64,000 nucleotides of DNA from Apostichopus japonicus (taxonomy: Eukaryota > Echinodermata > Holothuroidea > Aspidochirotida > Stichopodidae). Location: contig NC_092563.1 of NCBI RefSeq assembly GCF_037975245.1, positions 28,917,960-28,981,959 on the forward strand. Direction: 5' to 3'. The notes beneath the pieces were generated by a model. The model searched no databases and was not told the origin of the DNA. It saw nothing but the letters and a program-made list of their open reading frames with translations. The translations under genes and the position numbers were made by a program. This document shows, one piece after another, positions 12,264 to 26,600 of this stretch (its first letter is position 1; each line of letters opens with the position of its first letter).

Positions 12264-13365
12264 CAGTAGCGTAGGAAGGTACTTTTGAGTGGGGGGGCTA
12301 AAGACTGATGGCCGACCTGGGGGAGGGGTCTAAGGTGAGGGGGTGCCCCCCCTCCCCTTTGGATTTTTTTTGCATTTCCAGGTGGCCTCAGATGCAATTT
12401 GGTGCAATATAGCCAAGGGCGGCGGAAGAACTTTGAATCTGGGGGGGCACCAACGTCGAAGGGCACTTTGCAGAAATTCTATTGGACTGATGCAGCCTGA
12501 TATTTAGTACCCTTTTAACTCTTATTGTATTATCTTATTTGCGTATACACATCACTCAATCAAGGCCCCCCCCCCCCAAGGAAACAATGCATACTAGCAC
12601 TGCAGTATCTAATGTGCAAATTGGGAAACAAGGAAAAAACCAAAATGAGGTGAAATCATTATAAAGTCCAAGTCCCTGCACACGCGATCGTACATGCATG
12701 AAAGCAAATGAAATATGTCAAAATACTGAAAGAAAAGTAATTTTCTATGTGTTTTTCAATGGTTAAACTGATATTATTATGATCATTATTATTGTAACGA
12801 CTTTCCCAATAATTGTAACCGATTTGCAAGGGTTATAACACGGCAAATGATTGTATGTTATTGGCATGCGATGTAATAACCAACGCATGCTTACATGATA
12901 TGCACATTAACATGCGCGCGCGAAAAATTTTGGTAATATTTTTCGGGCAAGTCGTTACAGCCCCCCAAATCAAATTGGGCTCCTACGCCTGTGGTAGTAA
13001 ACATTTAAAACTTCCCGAAATATTTCATTTGACGTGGGTTTCGCTTTTTTATTTAGAAATTTTTATGTAGAAAAAGGGCACATTTTTAATCTGAGGAAAA
13101 GTGGGGGGGCACGTGCCCCCTGTGCCCCCCCCGGTTCCGCCGCCCTTGAATATAGCACACCTCAACACCCACTCCATTTTGTAAGTAATTTTGCATTTTC
13201 ACCTGGCCTAAGATGCAATTTGGTGCTCCAAATGAGATTTTTTTTCTCATTTGGAAATGAAAAAGGGGTTTTCTGACTTGCGAAGCGGGGAGGCGGAATG
13301 ATACTTCCGCCCCACCATATTTTTCACTCGGGGGGCTGGCGCCCCCCCAGGTTCCTACGCCCTTG
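12264..13365. mobile_element. hAT-like non-autonomous element (outer, interrupted)
   Basis: The left end is CAGTAGCGTAGGAAGG. The right end read backwards is CAAGGGCGTAGGAACC. It is flanked by the perfect 8-bp repeat GAATAGAA (12256-12263 and 13366-13373). Removing the nested insert leaves about 360 bp of outer element, rich in G- and C-runs. Its interior word GATGCAATTTGGTGC occurs twice (12391 and near 13213), on either side of the insert. No transposase frame is present. Confidence 0.8.
12414..13148. mobile_element. hAT-like element nested inside the previous one
   Basis: The ends are CAAGGGCGGCGGAAG and TTCCGCCGCCCTTG, inverted repeats of about 14 bp. The perfect 8-bp target duplication is AATATAGC (12406-12413 and 13149-13156). 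An inverted homologous copy lies at 36191-36847. The two share, for example, CATTTTTAATCTGAGGAAAA near one end and TGCAGAAATTCTATTG near the other. It carries no open frame long enough for a transposase. Confidence 0.85.
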
Positions 13366-13373
13366 GAATAGAA

Positions 13374-14100
13374 GGAATGCAACAGGATTCTTAGGAAATA
13401 AGTTAATAAAGAATAAAAAAATGCTTAATATAAAATGACATTCATTTGTTGCTATGCCAATCAGCAGTTAATTAATCTCCAATTAAAAGTGTACTTCTAG
13501 TTTGTTTGTGTAATACTGTGTAAGATTAAAAGTTTGATTGCAATGCATAGTAAACAATATAAACATGTTGCCAAAAATATCAGCCATGTATTATCAAAAG
13601 TAACTTTGACAATATAACTTCAAACATTTGATTTGTGAAAATACTGGGAACTTATAGCCAATGTTCATGTCATTTTGAAAGACTTTTTTTTTGTATAACA
13701 GTCTAAGCAACAGTAAGAATGAAATAAAAAAATGACCAAAAATTAATTTAATTACATTTGCAGTATTTTCATACAACTCTTTTACCTTTCTGAAGAAATC
13801 AAGTTATACAAGATACACAAAAAACCTTTGAATAAATTTACAAATCATATTCACATCTGAGTGTGGGAAGAACAGCAATCTAATCTGAGGTATTGGCAGT
13901 GATGATGATGATTGTCAAACCAGCCACCTGTTTTGTCAGTGGTGCAGGCAGCTAAAGTAAACAGACCTAAAATTAGGAATGTTAGATCTTCAACATAAAT
14001 ACATGCATCTGTGCATACTTTATAGCTGAAAGTACATTATGCTAGCTAACCTTGCTAACTAAATCAGTGAATTCTTACCACTGGGCATTAGTTTTAGTTC
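13374..14100. other. Intergenic, 3' of the EF-hand gene
   Basis: AT-rich sequence with no recognised gene. The minus-strand EF-hand transcript should end at its right edge, near 14.1 kb. Confidence 0.5.
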
Positions 14101-14106
14101 TTTATT
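14101..14106 (-). terminator. AATAAA polyadenylation signal of the EF-hand gene
   Basis: TTTATT on the plus strand reads AATAAA on the minus strand, 193 nt past the stop codon of the EF-hand gene. It is the nearest canonical signal; its use is inferred from position. Confidence 0.45.
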
Positions 14107-14298
14107 ACTTTAGTTCTCTGCCAGGAATCAAATTCAATTTCTTTAAATGCTTGACATACTTTTGAACTCAAATTTCCACGTATCGAAACGCATTAATTAC
14201 TACAAAAACACCCGATAAGTAAATACTGCTGGCTACAATTTAGTGTTTAAGGCCAAAAAAATAAATCCCCCAAAATTGCGCCACATTCAATTTCATGG

Positions 14299-14616
14299 CT
14301 AAAACTTCCTCTTACTTTTCCTTGCTCCCTTTTCGGCCATGGCTCTCTTGACCGCTTCATTTGCTTGAATGATGTCCTGGAAGGTCGCAGGCCGACCAAC
14401 AATTTCGCGATGCAGTTTCAGAAAGAAGGGAATGAAGGACAAAAACTCTATAAAGTCCACGCTACCGTTTTCGTTCAAATCCAGAGTTCGAAAGATGTAG
14501 TCGACGACCTCTTGGTCTGTACCAATGTCCTCACCAACAGAGATCGAGATCACAAACATGACCTCGTCCAACGTCAAGTGACCGCTGTTGTCCTGATCGG
14601 TCATTTCAAAGATTTC
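14299..14616 (-). CDS. EF-hand gene exon 16, EF-hands 3 and 4, stop
   Basis: 318 nt including the stop. Loops DQDNSGHLTLDE and DLNENGSVDFIE are both canonical and 39 residues apart, as in a paired EF-hand lobe. The C-terminus is basic (KGARKSKRKF). Acceptor TTTTCATTTATCAG. Confidence 0.93.
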   Translation of the reverse strand, partial: EIFEMTDQDNSGHLTLDEVMFVISISVGEDIGTDQEVVDYIFRTLDLNENGSVDFIEFLSFIPFFLKLHREIVGRPATFQDIIQANEAVKRAMAEKGARKSKRKF

Positions 14617-17600
14617 CTGATAAATGAAAATGAAGCAATTTACAACATCTTAGAGATCTGTACCACTTTGCTTGGTTCATTATAAATACTATTATTTGTT
14701 GCACCAAGCAGACATATGACTCTTTTTTTTCTTCTTCCAGTCCCTTGTATCTGGTTCTTAAGTTCTACACTTGATGCCTACTTGTTTATACAACATGTAT
14801 AAAGTCATCATGTGACCCCCACCCCAAGTAAGGTGTCAATATTCAAATTAGCAGTGCACACAGGGACATCCAAAGCCAGGTTGGCCCAGGGACAATTATG
14901 TCCCTTTTAGGAACTCTTCATTCCTTCCTGATATCTACTTTGCACAAAAGGTGAATATATTCCTCTTAACCTGCTATTTACCTAGGCCCCTTCAGTGACC
15001 CAAAGCCATGGGTCTGTAGCCCTTGACAACCCCGCGCTTCGAGGCTGGGTGTACCCACTCTTTGCGTGATTCAATACGGTAGCAGGTTGTTTTCATAATT
15101 TCTCACCAATTTTGCTATGTTATAAATGAAATGGTCTCTACAAAGGTATTCTTATCATCCCCAAAAAATTGTTATGAGATGATAATTCACCTCAGCCTTT
15201 TTTTTCTTTGATAACAAGAACAATTTCAGTCCAGATACTTATATGCAAATTAGGTTCAGGGAATATTCCTCAGAAAATTATTGATCAGCATTTCATCGAA
15301 AAACTAAAAGATTTATAAGGATTCATTATCCTTACCTTATAAGCTGTGATATGGAGGCTAAGTTTCTTCAAATTCAGTTCCAAGGGTGCCCTCTCTGATT
15401 CAATTTCCCGGCCCAGCAGCTGATCGTTCAGTGCTGCAACGGTTACGAACTCACGTTCATCGATGGTCTTGTCACTGTTTAAATCAAATACCTAGACAAA
15501 ATGATAAGCAAAAAAAACGTAAATTTGAAATCAGTGCACCCTAGTAGTATCAATCATCCTGCTAATTAGTAAGTACTGAGGAATTTAAAAAATATGCATT
15601 GACTCAATATTTTCTTAGAAAAAGCACCAACTTTTCCTTTCATGTGATAACTACACAAAACGTATTGAAACACACAAAGCAATAGCCACTATGTCCTACA
15701 TTATTATGTTCTGATCACATTTGTAACCATGAAACAGCTGAGCAAGGTCAAGGTGCATTCATGAACTCTTCCAGGCAAGTAATACCAACATTATATGTTT
15801 AGGTTGAACCTGCAAAACTTAAAGGCATTGAAGACTCGACCCAAACTGTGTGCGGCCATCTGAAAAAGTTAACTTTCTGTTGCTTGCAAGTGACGTTTCG
15901 TTCGTGTCGCTACAAAATACAGACAGTAATGAAACGTGATACCTTGTTATCTTTAGCTGGACCTGAGATGTCCATCGCTGTATCGTTTATACACTGTGAT
16001 GTGGGTATCGACCGCAGCTGTATGTACTGACTGTACACTAATGTCTAACTACCGGCGATAGCAAGCTGTGTTTTTTTTTCTGGGATCGATGGTGGTGTCT
16101 AACACTTCTTTTACACCTCATTCGAAACTAGGTCAGATTACGGGCATCAGACGTTTCTTTTTGCGCGAGTCATCACACCCTTTAACAAGTGGGAAGTGGG
16201 CAAGCATGTGGTGCCTTAGGCCTCCAGAGGGGGTTAACCCAGCACTGCTAACAATATTGAACAATCAACCTTGCAGGGGGGGGGGGGGAGGATAGACACA
16301 TGAAATATTTACATGTCATGCAATTTTTCTTTAGTTAATATTGCAACTTTGCCATTTTTACAGATTTTTCGAAGTTTTGACAGGAGAGATCTCATCTTGG
16401 AGACTTCTTACCTTCATTAGTTCCTTGATCTCCTTCTTATCCACCCACTCATGCATCCTTTGAGACAGCTCCTTTAAGGTAATCTTTCCGTTCCGATCAA
16501 CATCTAAATCTTGGAATTTTTTCTGAAATATCATCCGCTGTCGAGCTGTGATGAAGCTGTAAACATCTGTCAGCTAAAGGAAGAAAGCAGACATTTACAA
16601 TTTGGGTGTTTCCAAAAAAAATTCCCTAATCTTCAAGTGAACTTGAATGTTCAAGGGATGTGAATGTTGTCAGGAATATATAGCTGTGAATACCTCTAAA
16701 GTTGAAAATATAACAGTCCTCTTTCAGAGGAGTCAGTTATGATTTTCTCTGTTCTTTCTTCTTTGAAGCACTTGTCAGCATTATACAAAGCTTTATACAT
16801 TTCAGAAAATTGCCTCTAAAGACCCTAAGTTCTCCAGCCACATTTGTGTGTTACAAAAAAGCAATTTATGGGCATTAATTCCCTCATTCAGCTAAAACAT
16901 CCATAAAATGCACCACCAAACTTATAAGGAGTTTTAAACTAGCCATGGTATTTAAAATATCTCTATAAATCCTGCGCTTCCCATAACTAACCCCAGCCTC
17001 ACACCATAGTTTCAGCATTACACTGTTACTGAATTATCCAAAACGAAGAAAAAAACTAATCGCCTTACATTAAGTTTTCGGGGGATGACATCTGCTGTCT
17101 TCTCTTCACCGGTCGTTTCCTTCTTCATCTTCTTGTGCCTCTCCCTTGCCTCTGCTTTCTCTTTCCTCCTCTTCTCTACCATCTGTTCCTTTTGTTTCCT
17201 CTCTTCGTCATTCAACACTTCTCCAAAAACGCCATTATCCCAGTCCTTTGTCCCCTCATCATCGTTGTCTTCCCCTAACAGGTCTTGGTCGAGTCTCGAG
17301 TCTTCCAAGTGACCGACTCTGCTCAGATTATCAGAGAGACGGTCCTTGGACTGTAAGTCGTCCTCCATCTTGCTAATTAATGCATCGCTGGTGTCCGAGA
17401 TGTAGCTGCTCTGGTCGTCGGTCCTGGGCGTAAAATCCGGAGGCAGCAGACCAGTAGTGGAACCTGGATCGGGGACATCTTTGGACAGGGTCGCTAAATC
17501 TTCAAACTGCTTCAATGCTGGATTCTCAAAAGTAGTGTTATCATATATCCTGTTGATAAGTAATGAAAAATACAGTTAATTATTCTATTGAAAATTTAGT

Positions 17601-20600
17601 AAAAGAAACTAGAGCAGGGGTTCCCTAGTTAATTTTTACAAGGGCCAGAGAAAAGCATAGGTTAGAGCAAAAGGGCCAGACATAATAAACATCTCATATC
17701 TGCCTGGAGTAATGTTCAGGGTAGGCTGATAGAATGCCATAAGGGAACCAGATCTGATGATAAGTACAAGACTGTGACCATTCACAGGCCCAATAAAAGT
17801 CTCTTGCAGGCCATATTTGAGTTGCACGCTGCCTATTGGTTACCCCCCAATCTAAATTGAAGCTTTGATACTCAAATATGTGGTAGACATATCCCTTACA
17901 CACCCATTCCAAGCTACCTCTAAATTATACAGATCTGTTAGGGATGAGTGTTTATTACTCCTTCAGTACCATTCTGTGCATCTGCAAAACTTAAAAAATT
18001 TAGATATCATAGCACATACAGCAGTCTGCTCTGTACAGCTAATTAACATGGAGGTCTGAAGGTAATGCAGTGTATTGATGTATCATTTCATAGAGATATA
18101 GGAAACACATTTATTACAAGATTACGTAACCTTGTGTAATCATAATCCAATCGAGACACTTACTGTTTTTTGCTCGCATGAAAAGGCGTGCTATCCAGGA
18201 CGATGCCGTAGCCCACTCTGTAAAATGGACAAAAGTAATTATTACATAAAGTAAAAAAACATTACTGTTGTTAACACTGAGACTGTTGAGACTGAAAGCA
18301 AAGTGCAATTCAGAAGGGGAAAAAAAGGTCATCCTAGCAGGGAGTTATATTTTTAACACCCTGACCTTTAAACAATGTAGTGTCCTATATAGTAAGTGTG
18401 TTTTAAAGGAAATGTCTTGCTCTGCATCAAGAAAATTATAACTGGATGAAAGCAACTTTAAGCCTGTTAGCAAGGCCTACTCCTCACCCCCCCTCCTCCT
18501 CCCTCAAATAAAAAGAGTTATGAAACAACACAAACCATCAGCAAGGTTCATAGGGTGAATGCACAATAAAAATTGAGATACATTTTCAAAAGACACATCT
18601 AATAATACATTTTAGCAGCAGAAATTTAAAACGAAAGAGACTTATTGATAGCTTGGATCATACTAAACTCTAACTATGATGTCATCATAACAATGGTAAA
18701 AAGAACATTTCTGTGCACTGCATATGTTAAGGGACAGGACAGATATTGAACAGGGGTGAATGCACTTAATGACAACATTTGAGACTTGAGATTATATTGT
18801 ACAACGTAACTAATGAGCAACTTGAGAGTGAGACTGGTGCTATCACAGGTGTGAGAATATGAAAACACTGCACCTGAAGACAAGAAGAGTAAACTTCTAC
18901 ATTGGGATTTTAAAACTCTACTGGTGTTTTCTACTTTCTCTTATTGCTGTCCCACCACTTTTGTTGATTGTCAAAGTTAAATTAAACATAAGAGAAGGCT
19001 TGACTACACGTTTACCATCCGTACGTTAGTCGTGCCATCTCAAGGATTAAACCAAACCATCAAAGTTTACACAAAAAAGAAATTTTTTATGAATACACTT
19101 ACTCTTGGTGGTTCAGTTTCATCTTCTCGGTCAGTTCACTCTCAGAAGGACCTTCTTCCGTGACCTGCGATATAACAAAAATGGAACAATCGTAGACTTT
19201 AATAAAGGAATATCAACATGAAAAATTGTTTACGGCTGAACACGACTGTACAAAACTTGTAATATCATTCATAAATTTGAAAGATCTAGTTTTACGCCTA
19301 GTATCCCTGAACTATTAACCAGTAAATCTACCTTACATCAAACAACCATAACATACATCATTTAAGTTGTTTGGTGCACCGACCCATTCCTCAGTAGCTA
19401 ACATAGACTGCAACTGGCACACTAAGGAACATTTATCTAGGAACTTGTCATTTCCATTGAAAATACCAAAGGCCCAATTTAAAACATATTGACAAACAGG
19501 ATGGAAGACTTGTTCCTATAAAATATTTGAATAGATTAAACAGCTAGTAACAAAAAGTATTTTTAGTGCTTAATCCAAAAGTAATGGACACATGCAGTGT
19601 TACATGCAGAAGCATAAGTGTAACGCATTCTTCTTTTATCAATGTGTTATTTAACACCACAATTAAATATAATTGTAAATATGTGGGTTTTATTGTAATA
19701 AAGTATTTTTAGAAGTTCTGTCACTAGAAAAAAGAAATACTTCATGTATTAAGAAAAATAATAATATCACTTTGAGAAAAAGTTAAAGGGAAAAATATGT
19801 GGCACTTTGTTCTTGACTGGTATAATTTGTAACTTGATAATTAAAAGTAGGCAGGAGAATTAAAGTAAGATAGATAGCAAGCAGAATGAGAATGTGTGTC
19901 ACAATCACAACTGATTAAATTAAGTTTGAAAGTTCAGTGTTGTTTGAGTATGTCAAACCTAGCACAGCATTGTAAGTATATATTTTGTTTATTTCTAAGG
20001 ATTAAAACAGCATGAACTTCTCTCTCTAAACTAAACTAAAAGTCTACAAAATCTAAGTAAAACAAAGAACACAAATGTAAACAGTTAGTTTTTAATAGAA
20101 AAGAATGATCAAACATTTTGAGCTACATCTATAAAGTCTATGCTACTAAGTCACTCCATCAATTATTTTCTTAATCTTTTCTTGTTTCTTTCTTTCGTAT
20201 ATTAAATTTCATCAGATCTTGCATGGGCTGAACAGGAAGGAAGTCCAACACCCAGTTAGTTTATTTTGCAAATTCTAATCACTTCTTGATTTATTTATAG
20301 CTAAAATATGATGTGCATCCTCGAAATATGATATTGTATGAAATTTTCATTTTGGGATTAAAAAGATATCGAGAAGCAACTAGGAGTTATTTAAAATGTA
20401 CGATGCTAAGTTAAAATTAGATAACATCAAAGGTTATCAGTATTCCCCCCGGCCCCTGCCGGGCACCCCCACCCCCTCCAAAGTAGGCTACAAAGGCCAA
20501 CCTGGACACAAATAATAAAACTTTTAGACTTTTCCCAGATTACCCACTGAGATATTATTGTGTAATTCCACTTAATTCCCCCATCCTTTCTTTAACCCCA

Positions 20601-23600
20601 ATCCTCCCCCCACACCCCCACCTCCCAACCCCCCCCCAAGATATGTGGGAATAATTTAAGGAATCAAGACCTCTGGCTTAAGTACCTCAGGCACCGTTTT
20701 AGTAGCATCTGAAAAATTGAGCGGAAATCTGATGGCCTTTGAATCGAGCTACAGAAAGCAAGCAAAAGACTCTGTTAACTGTATACAATGACCTCACCTT
20801 TGTAACTAACACCATCACCATTAGATGAGCCTTGCTATAAAATAGCTCAAAACAAACATCAGCATTTCCTTATAATAGCATTAACAACCGTGTTTGGGAT
20901 ATTATATATTATGCATATGTTAATAACATAAACATTAGGTAACAAAACATCTACAATATGATGAAAAATATAGTCCATGAATTTTTCATAGCTATAAATA
21001 AACCAAACTGACCAAATCACACCTCAAATAAACAGTTTTTTTCTGTCTTCCAGATATCCACAAAAAATTGTATAACAACGCTGCATCAAACAACTTTTCA
21101 CCTACTGTCGACAGACTCTCTTTTTCCGTTATTTATTTTATTTTTAATTTATGTATTTATATTCGTTGGAAACCAATGTTATTCTGCAACTTGTAAAATG
21201 TGATCAGTATGTAAATGGTTTAAGGGTACATGACAAAACTACCACAAGTATATAGTGCTATAGTACCTTGTTTAATACAGAAGCAAAATATTCCCCACCC
21301 CCACTTCTTAGTTTTCTGCCGCCCTAATAAAGTAAGCCATGGTGGATGGGTAGCAATACTAATGACATTATGCTACAGCTCTATAAATGACGAATCCATC
21401 CAGGTGGTGCAGGTGGCTGACTTACACTGTCTCCCGTTCTGTCTGTCAGCAGGATTTCTTCAGATTCCTCCTCCACATCCTCTTCATCATTAGCTTCTTC
21501 ATCCTCTGCCCCTTCTCCAAGGATTTCATCTCCAACCTCCTTACCATCCTCTCCCTTTAACTCTTCTACATCCTTCACATCCATTCCATCTTTGGATGCA
21601 TCTGACCCCCCTCCCTGATTATTTATTTCAGACGTTACATCTCCCCCAGGAGTCTTCCTCCCTCCGTCCGAGATTCCTCCTCCATCTAGCGGTACCTCTA
21701 CGTTCAAGTTTTCATGATTATCTTTTGCGTCAATACTGTCCATTCCCTCATTCTCTTCCAATTTCTCTTGAGTTACAAATGTATTTCCTACATTAGCAGT
21801 ACCAGTGTCTCCTCCTGCACTGGGGACTGTACTACTCCCTCCTAAATTCTGAATGTCTTCATGTGAATCATTAATATGTTCTTGTGCATCTAGCATATTC
21901 TCGTGACTATTTCTAACATTCTCTTCTTGGCTAGATTTGTCTCCGCCTCCTCCCATTAAGGTATCTTTGTCTTGCTTGGTACCGCGACCATCTATTCTCA
22001 AGTTAGACAAATCATCCTCTGAAAGATAAGTGAACGACATGTGAAATACAAAAGCAAATACTGGAGACAAAATAATTCCAAATTAATTGATTCGCTGAAC
22101 AAACATGACAAGAAAGCTACATGTAAGCAGGCATGTTTATTTTATCATTTACCTGGACCTAACATACTTTATCCCAAAAAATGTACTTAATGAAAAAAAA
22201 TCTACTTTTTTGTTTCTTTAAAAACAACTTCATACTTTTTTGTAGTACACTTTGCAATTCTCCTGTTGAAATGCTTCCAAACAAACGTCACAAATATACG
22301 TTTATTTTAAGTTTTGTTTATTTCCCTTTCAAGTGTACATTTAACTAGTTTCATGCGCCTGTCAAATGCATGATACACCATAGAATCCCTGGAGAGGGTG
22401 AGGTATCAAAGACAAATGATTCCTATGCTTATCTGACGGACTTCCTAAGAGTCACAAAGATGGCATCTCTATACACTCAATTTGTCATGTTGAAAACAAA
22501 GTTCCTAGGTGTAATAGGTGGGATGATACTGTGCTACATTACCTTTACTAAAAGCAACAGTTTCATTTTCTGTCTTTTCATTTTCTGTCTTCTCATCGTC
22601 TTGATTATCTCCGATCTCTTTCCTGTTGTGGTCTAAGTAAGCTGACCTTGAAACAGTCCCAGATAAGAGGTCAAGGGTCAAGTCCGGATCAGCCTATAAA
22701 TACAACAGAAGGTTATCATGATATATTTAGCAGAAGGAAGTCGAAGCAAAAGTGGCCAATTTGAGATTCGCAGAGCTTACAAAGTAAAACTACTAAAATA
22801 GTTCTTCTTGTTGCATTCAGCACAGAAAGTGCCAGGCTGCCACCCAAGGATTCCAATCTGGGCCTCACGCTATACATGAGGACTTCCTAAATCACTGGTG
22901 CTTCAGAACCAACTTCTCTCTGGGCTGTGCCCTCTTTGAGAAAAATACTGGTTATATAATAATAATCATAATATAAGAATTTGTAAAGCGCTTTTATCCA
23001 GTTAAAAAAATCTGCTCAGAAGCGCTGCAGGAGCAAAGTACCCAAAATGGACACAACAGTTATTAAACAAATAGATACGCATTCATGAATAAGAACGTCT
23101 CGAGTTCTTTCTGGAAAGTTGAATATATGTAATAAATCAATCACTTAATCATAAATCACTATCACAGAGTAAACTAAAATGCCAATTGCACAGTTCAAGA
23201 ATGTTTACCAGCTCTTACGGTAGGGTAGATCGGAGTCTGTCTGTACAGGAGACATGTAAAAGAGGCATGAACTAAAATCTACAAACTAGCTACATTCACA
23301 AATTTTCAATAAAATTCAAGTAAAACCAAACCTGGTTATAAACAAACCTGTACATTTCCGGATGTGAAACTCCCACCTCCATATCCATGTCTATTGTGAC
23401 TACTTCTCCCTCCACCACTGAGAAGAGAATAAAAGAAAACCTGATAGATTAAGGCTGGATCCAACTTGTTAAGTTGCCATATTAGTGGGTTAAGCTTATA
23501 AAATCTGGGCCCATCTGGTGCAAAAATGGCCCACATGGTCACAAAATATTTAGGCACACATATACCAGGTATTAGCCAAGACCTAAATACCAAGTTTGGC

Positions 23601-26600
23601 TACAATCCGACTTACAATTGTGAAGTTACTGCAATGCAAAGAAAATGTGGGCCCAAATGGTCCAACAAATAATGGGTTTCATAATATGGTCCCCAAAGAA
23701 TGTTTCCCAAAATGCATTTAAGGTAGAAATAAATTTGGGCCCACCCAGTCCAAAAATAGGCCTGAAATTTGTTGGGCCGAGATGGTCCAAAACAAAATTA
23801 CACCTTCATAGGTACCAGCTATTAACCAACATCTGTATACCAAGTTTGACTACAATCCGGCTTAAGGTTGCGTAGCTATTGCAAGATGTAAAGATATTTA
23901 CGTTTCACCCCATAACCTCATTAATATTCATTAGGTCCGTGCCTAAAACACCTTCTCACTATAATAAATCTACATAGTAAGTATGACAAATATCCATCAC
24001 TCCATTGTTGAGTTTATAGCGCACCCAAGCAAGTGTAATAGATGCACACACAGGGGTTTGGCAGCCAGCCACAGCCGTCTATTGCACGGCCAGTTTCACA
24101 AACTGATGGCCTATTTTTACGTGCACGGCTTGCAAAATATATATGAAGCAGTGCAAAGTTTTCTCAGGTTTTTAGTACGCAAATATACAGAGTTACAGAA
24201 ATGAGACAACTTTGTCAATATTGTTTTGGTTTTTCTCTTTTTTGTTTCCGACTTCCCTTATTTTACCAATCAAATCTCTAATTGACTATACCAAACAGCT
24301 TGCTTTTTACCCTCCAATACCTCTAAACACAAAGTTTCCTAGGGGACGTTGCCCCTTAACCCCCACAAGGGCCCCTTAGGCGGGCCCCTTGACCCCCACC
24401 GTGAGGGGCCATCACCATCATGTTGCCCAAAATAGGTAGAACATCCACTTTAAAAATTTGGACACCCACATCTATCATTTCTGCCTGAAATCCTGTGCAC
24501 ACACACACACACACATACAGGCGCATGCACAACAACCTGACTGCATAGTTTCCTTTGCTGGAAGCAAGGAACCAAAAATTAATGCAATGTTTTGAGCTCA
24601 AGTATTACATAGTAGGAAATATTTGACATCTTATCATGTTTGTACAAACAATTAAACTGTCATGCTTCAAAAGGAGACAATATCCACTATTATTCTTGCT
24701 ATTTCTTGTTTTCAAACTTCAATTGCTAACATGATCCAATTACTTCCTTCTAGGATCAACTTTCAAAATCCTTTGTTTTTTTTGGCAAAATGTTATTTTT
24801 GTCTCCTATGATGTAAAGAGAAGCATTTTAAGGAAACCTTTTATAAATGTACGTGTGAAACCAGGAAGAAAAACTCTCTGAGTATGATATCATTCAAAGT
24901 AGCACACAAAATTTGAACTTTTCAAGGAAAACATTTGCCAAAACCTTGGTTCCTGCTTCCTCTCAATTTGAATGAAACTTTACCTGGTAGCTCGGCTCTG
25001 CGACCTGGCTAAAGAAAAGGCTCTCAATTTCTCTAACTCTTCGTTGTCAACATCATATCTTTCCTGAATCCTTACTCTTGAGCCACACATGTAGTACATC
25101 CTATCCACTCTGTGTTGGTATGTTGCAATCTAGGTAAAAGGCAAAATAAATACAATCTTATAAACTGTTCATTCAATGCAACCCTGATCTGGTAGGGGAA
25201 AGAGAGGGAGGGCGGGACAATGGAAAGAAGAATGTTCGCAGTAAATTCCTCAAAGCTTGGACATTATTTGAAAACAAATATTTTACTAATGTAAAATGGG
25301 GGGGGGGGGCATTGTGGTCAAGTGGTTAAGGCAGTGGACTGGTGATCTAAGGATTAAAGGTTCGAGCACTGGCCAGATCATTGTGTTGTGTCCTTGGGCA
25401 AGGCACTTTATCTCCATTGCCTCTCTTCACCCAGGTGTATAAATGGGGACTTGCAAGGTAACTTGTAAATATAGTGCGTGCGCCGGTTTGTGGCTACACC
25501 CTATGAGAAGTCCCCCGGGGGACACGTGGTTGTGGTGCACTGTGGTGCCCCAGGAGAGATTAATTGAATTGTGCACACTTTGGTGTGTAGGTGTGACAAG
25601 TTACCAATGACCAAGGCTAAGTTGTCAAAGCACATAGAACTTGTGGATTATGCGCTATATAAATAACGGCGTAATAACTGCGTAATAATAATAATAATGT
25701 CCTTTGAAATTTATCCTCAAATTTTGTAGAAAAAAATAAGCGATTTTTTTTTTCCTTTGAAGTTTGGAAATTGCTTTGAAGTTTGGAAATTGCTTAAAAC
25801 ATGTTGAGAAATTATACCTCAGAGACTCTTTTCAAATGTCTGGTATGGTCCAAACTCTTCTGTTCTTCTTTGAATCGACGGACCTGTTCGCTCTTGACCT
25901 CCTCCCCTTCATCCTGACCTCTTTTGAGGAAAAAGAAACTTGAGAGTTAACTTCTATTGTAGCCAGACTATCTATACCCCGTGGTGGCACCCACTTTGGA
26001 GAATTTTCAGGCATTTTTCATGGCCCTGAACTTTATCACAAATAAAATATCAGCACTTTCAAATCAGCGTTAAGGATGTTTTATTTCAAACAAACCTATG
26101 GTTAAGTGTATTCAATTGTATTTTTGTATATGTTTTGTTAAGCGCATTGAACCCTGGGATTTTGCTCTATATAAGCACCGGTGTAATAATAATAATAAAA
26201 ATATACTTTCATTCCTGTGTTCAAAGACTGCTATAGATTATTGCTGTTTTTGCATAGATCTTTACGATATCAGGTTAATTCTTAACTTCCTTGGTTTGGA
26301 TATGTTTGAACGACAAATTTTCCTGTCTCCTCACAACAACTGTACTCTTGGTTTACCATTTCTTGTACATTTCTTGGTTTAATATCAAGTCCTCTAGACA
26401 CAGTATAGTAAGAGAGCAGTTGTTGCTCAGAGACATGGAAGCAAGGAGTGAAGTAGGTAGTACAATAGTGTAATTATCTTATATCTATAAATAGAGATCC
26501 TCACCCCACAGACTGTGACTGTAGGACTCTGGCAGTTGTTGCTCAGAGACATGTTAGCGAGGAGTGAAGTAGGTAGTACAATAGCGTAATTATCTTATAT

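Noticed and set aside
25305-25380. A tRNA gene.
   Set aside because: The A and B boxes belong to a SINE head; the cloverleaf is not intact.
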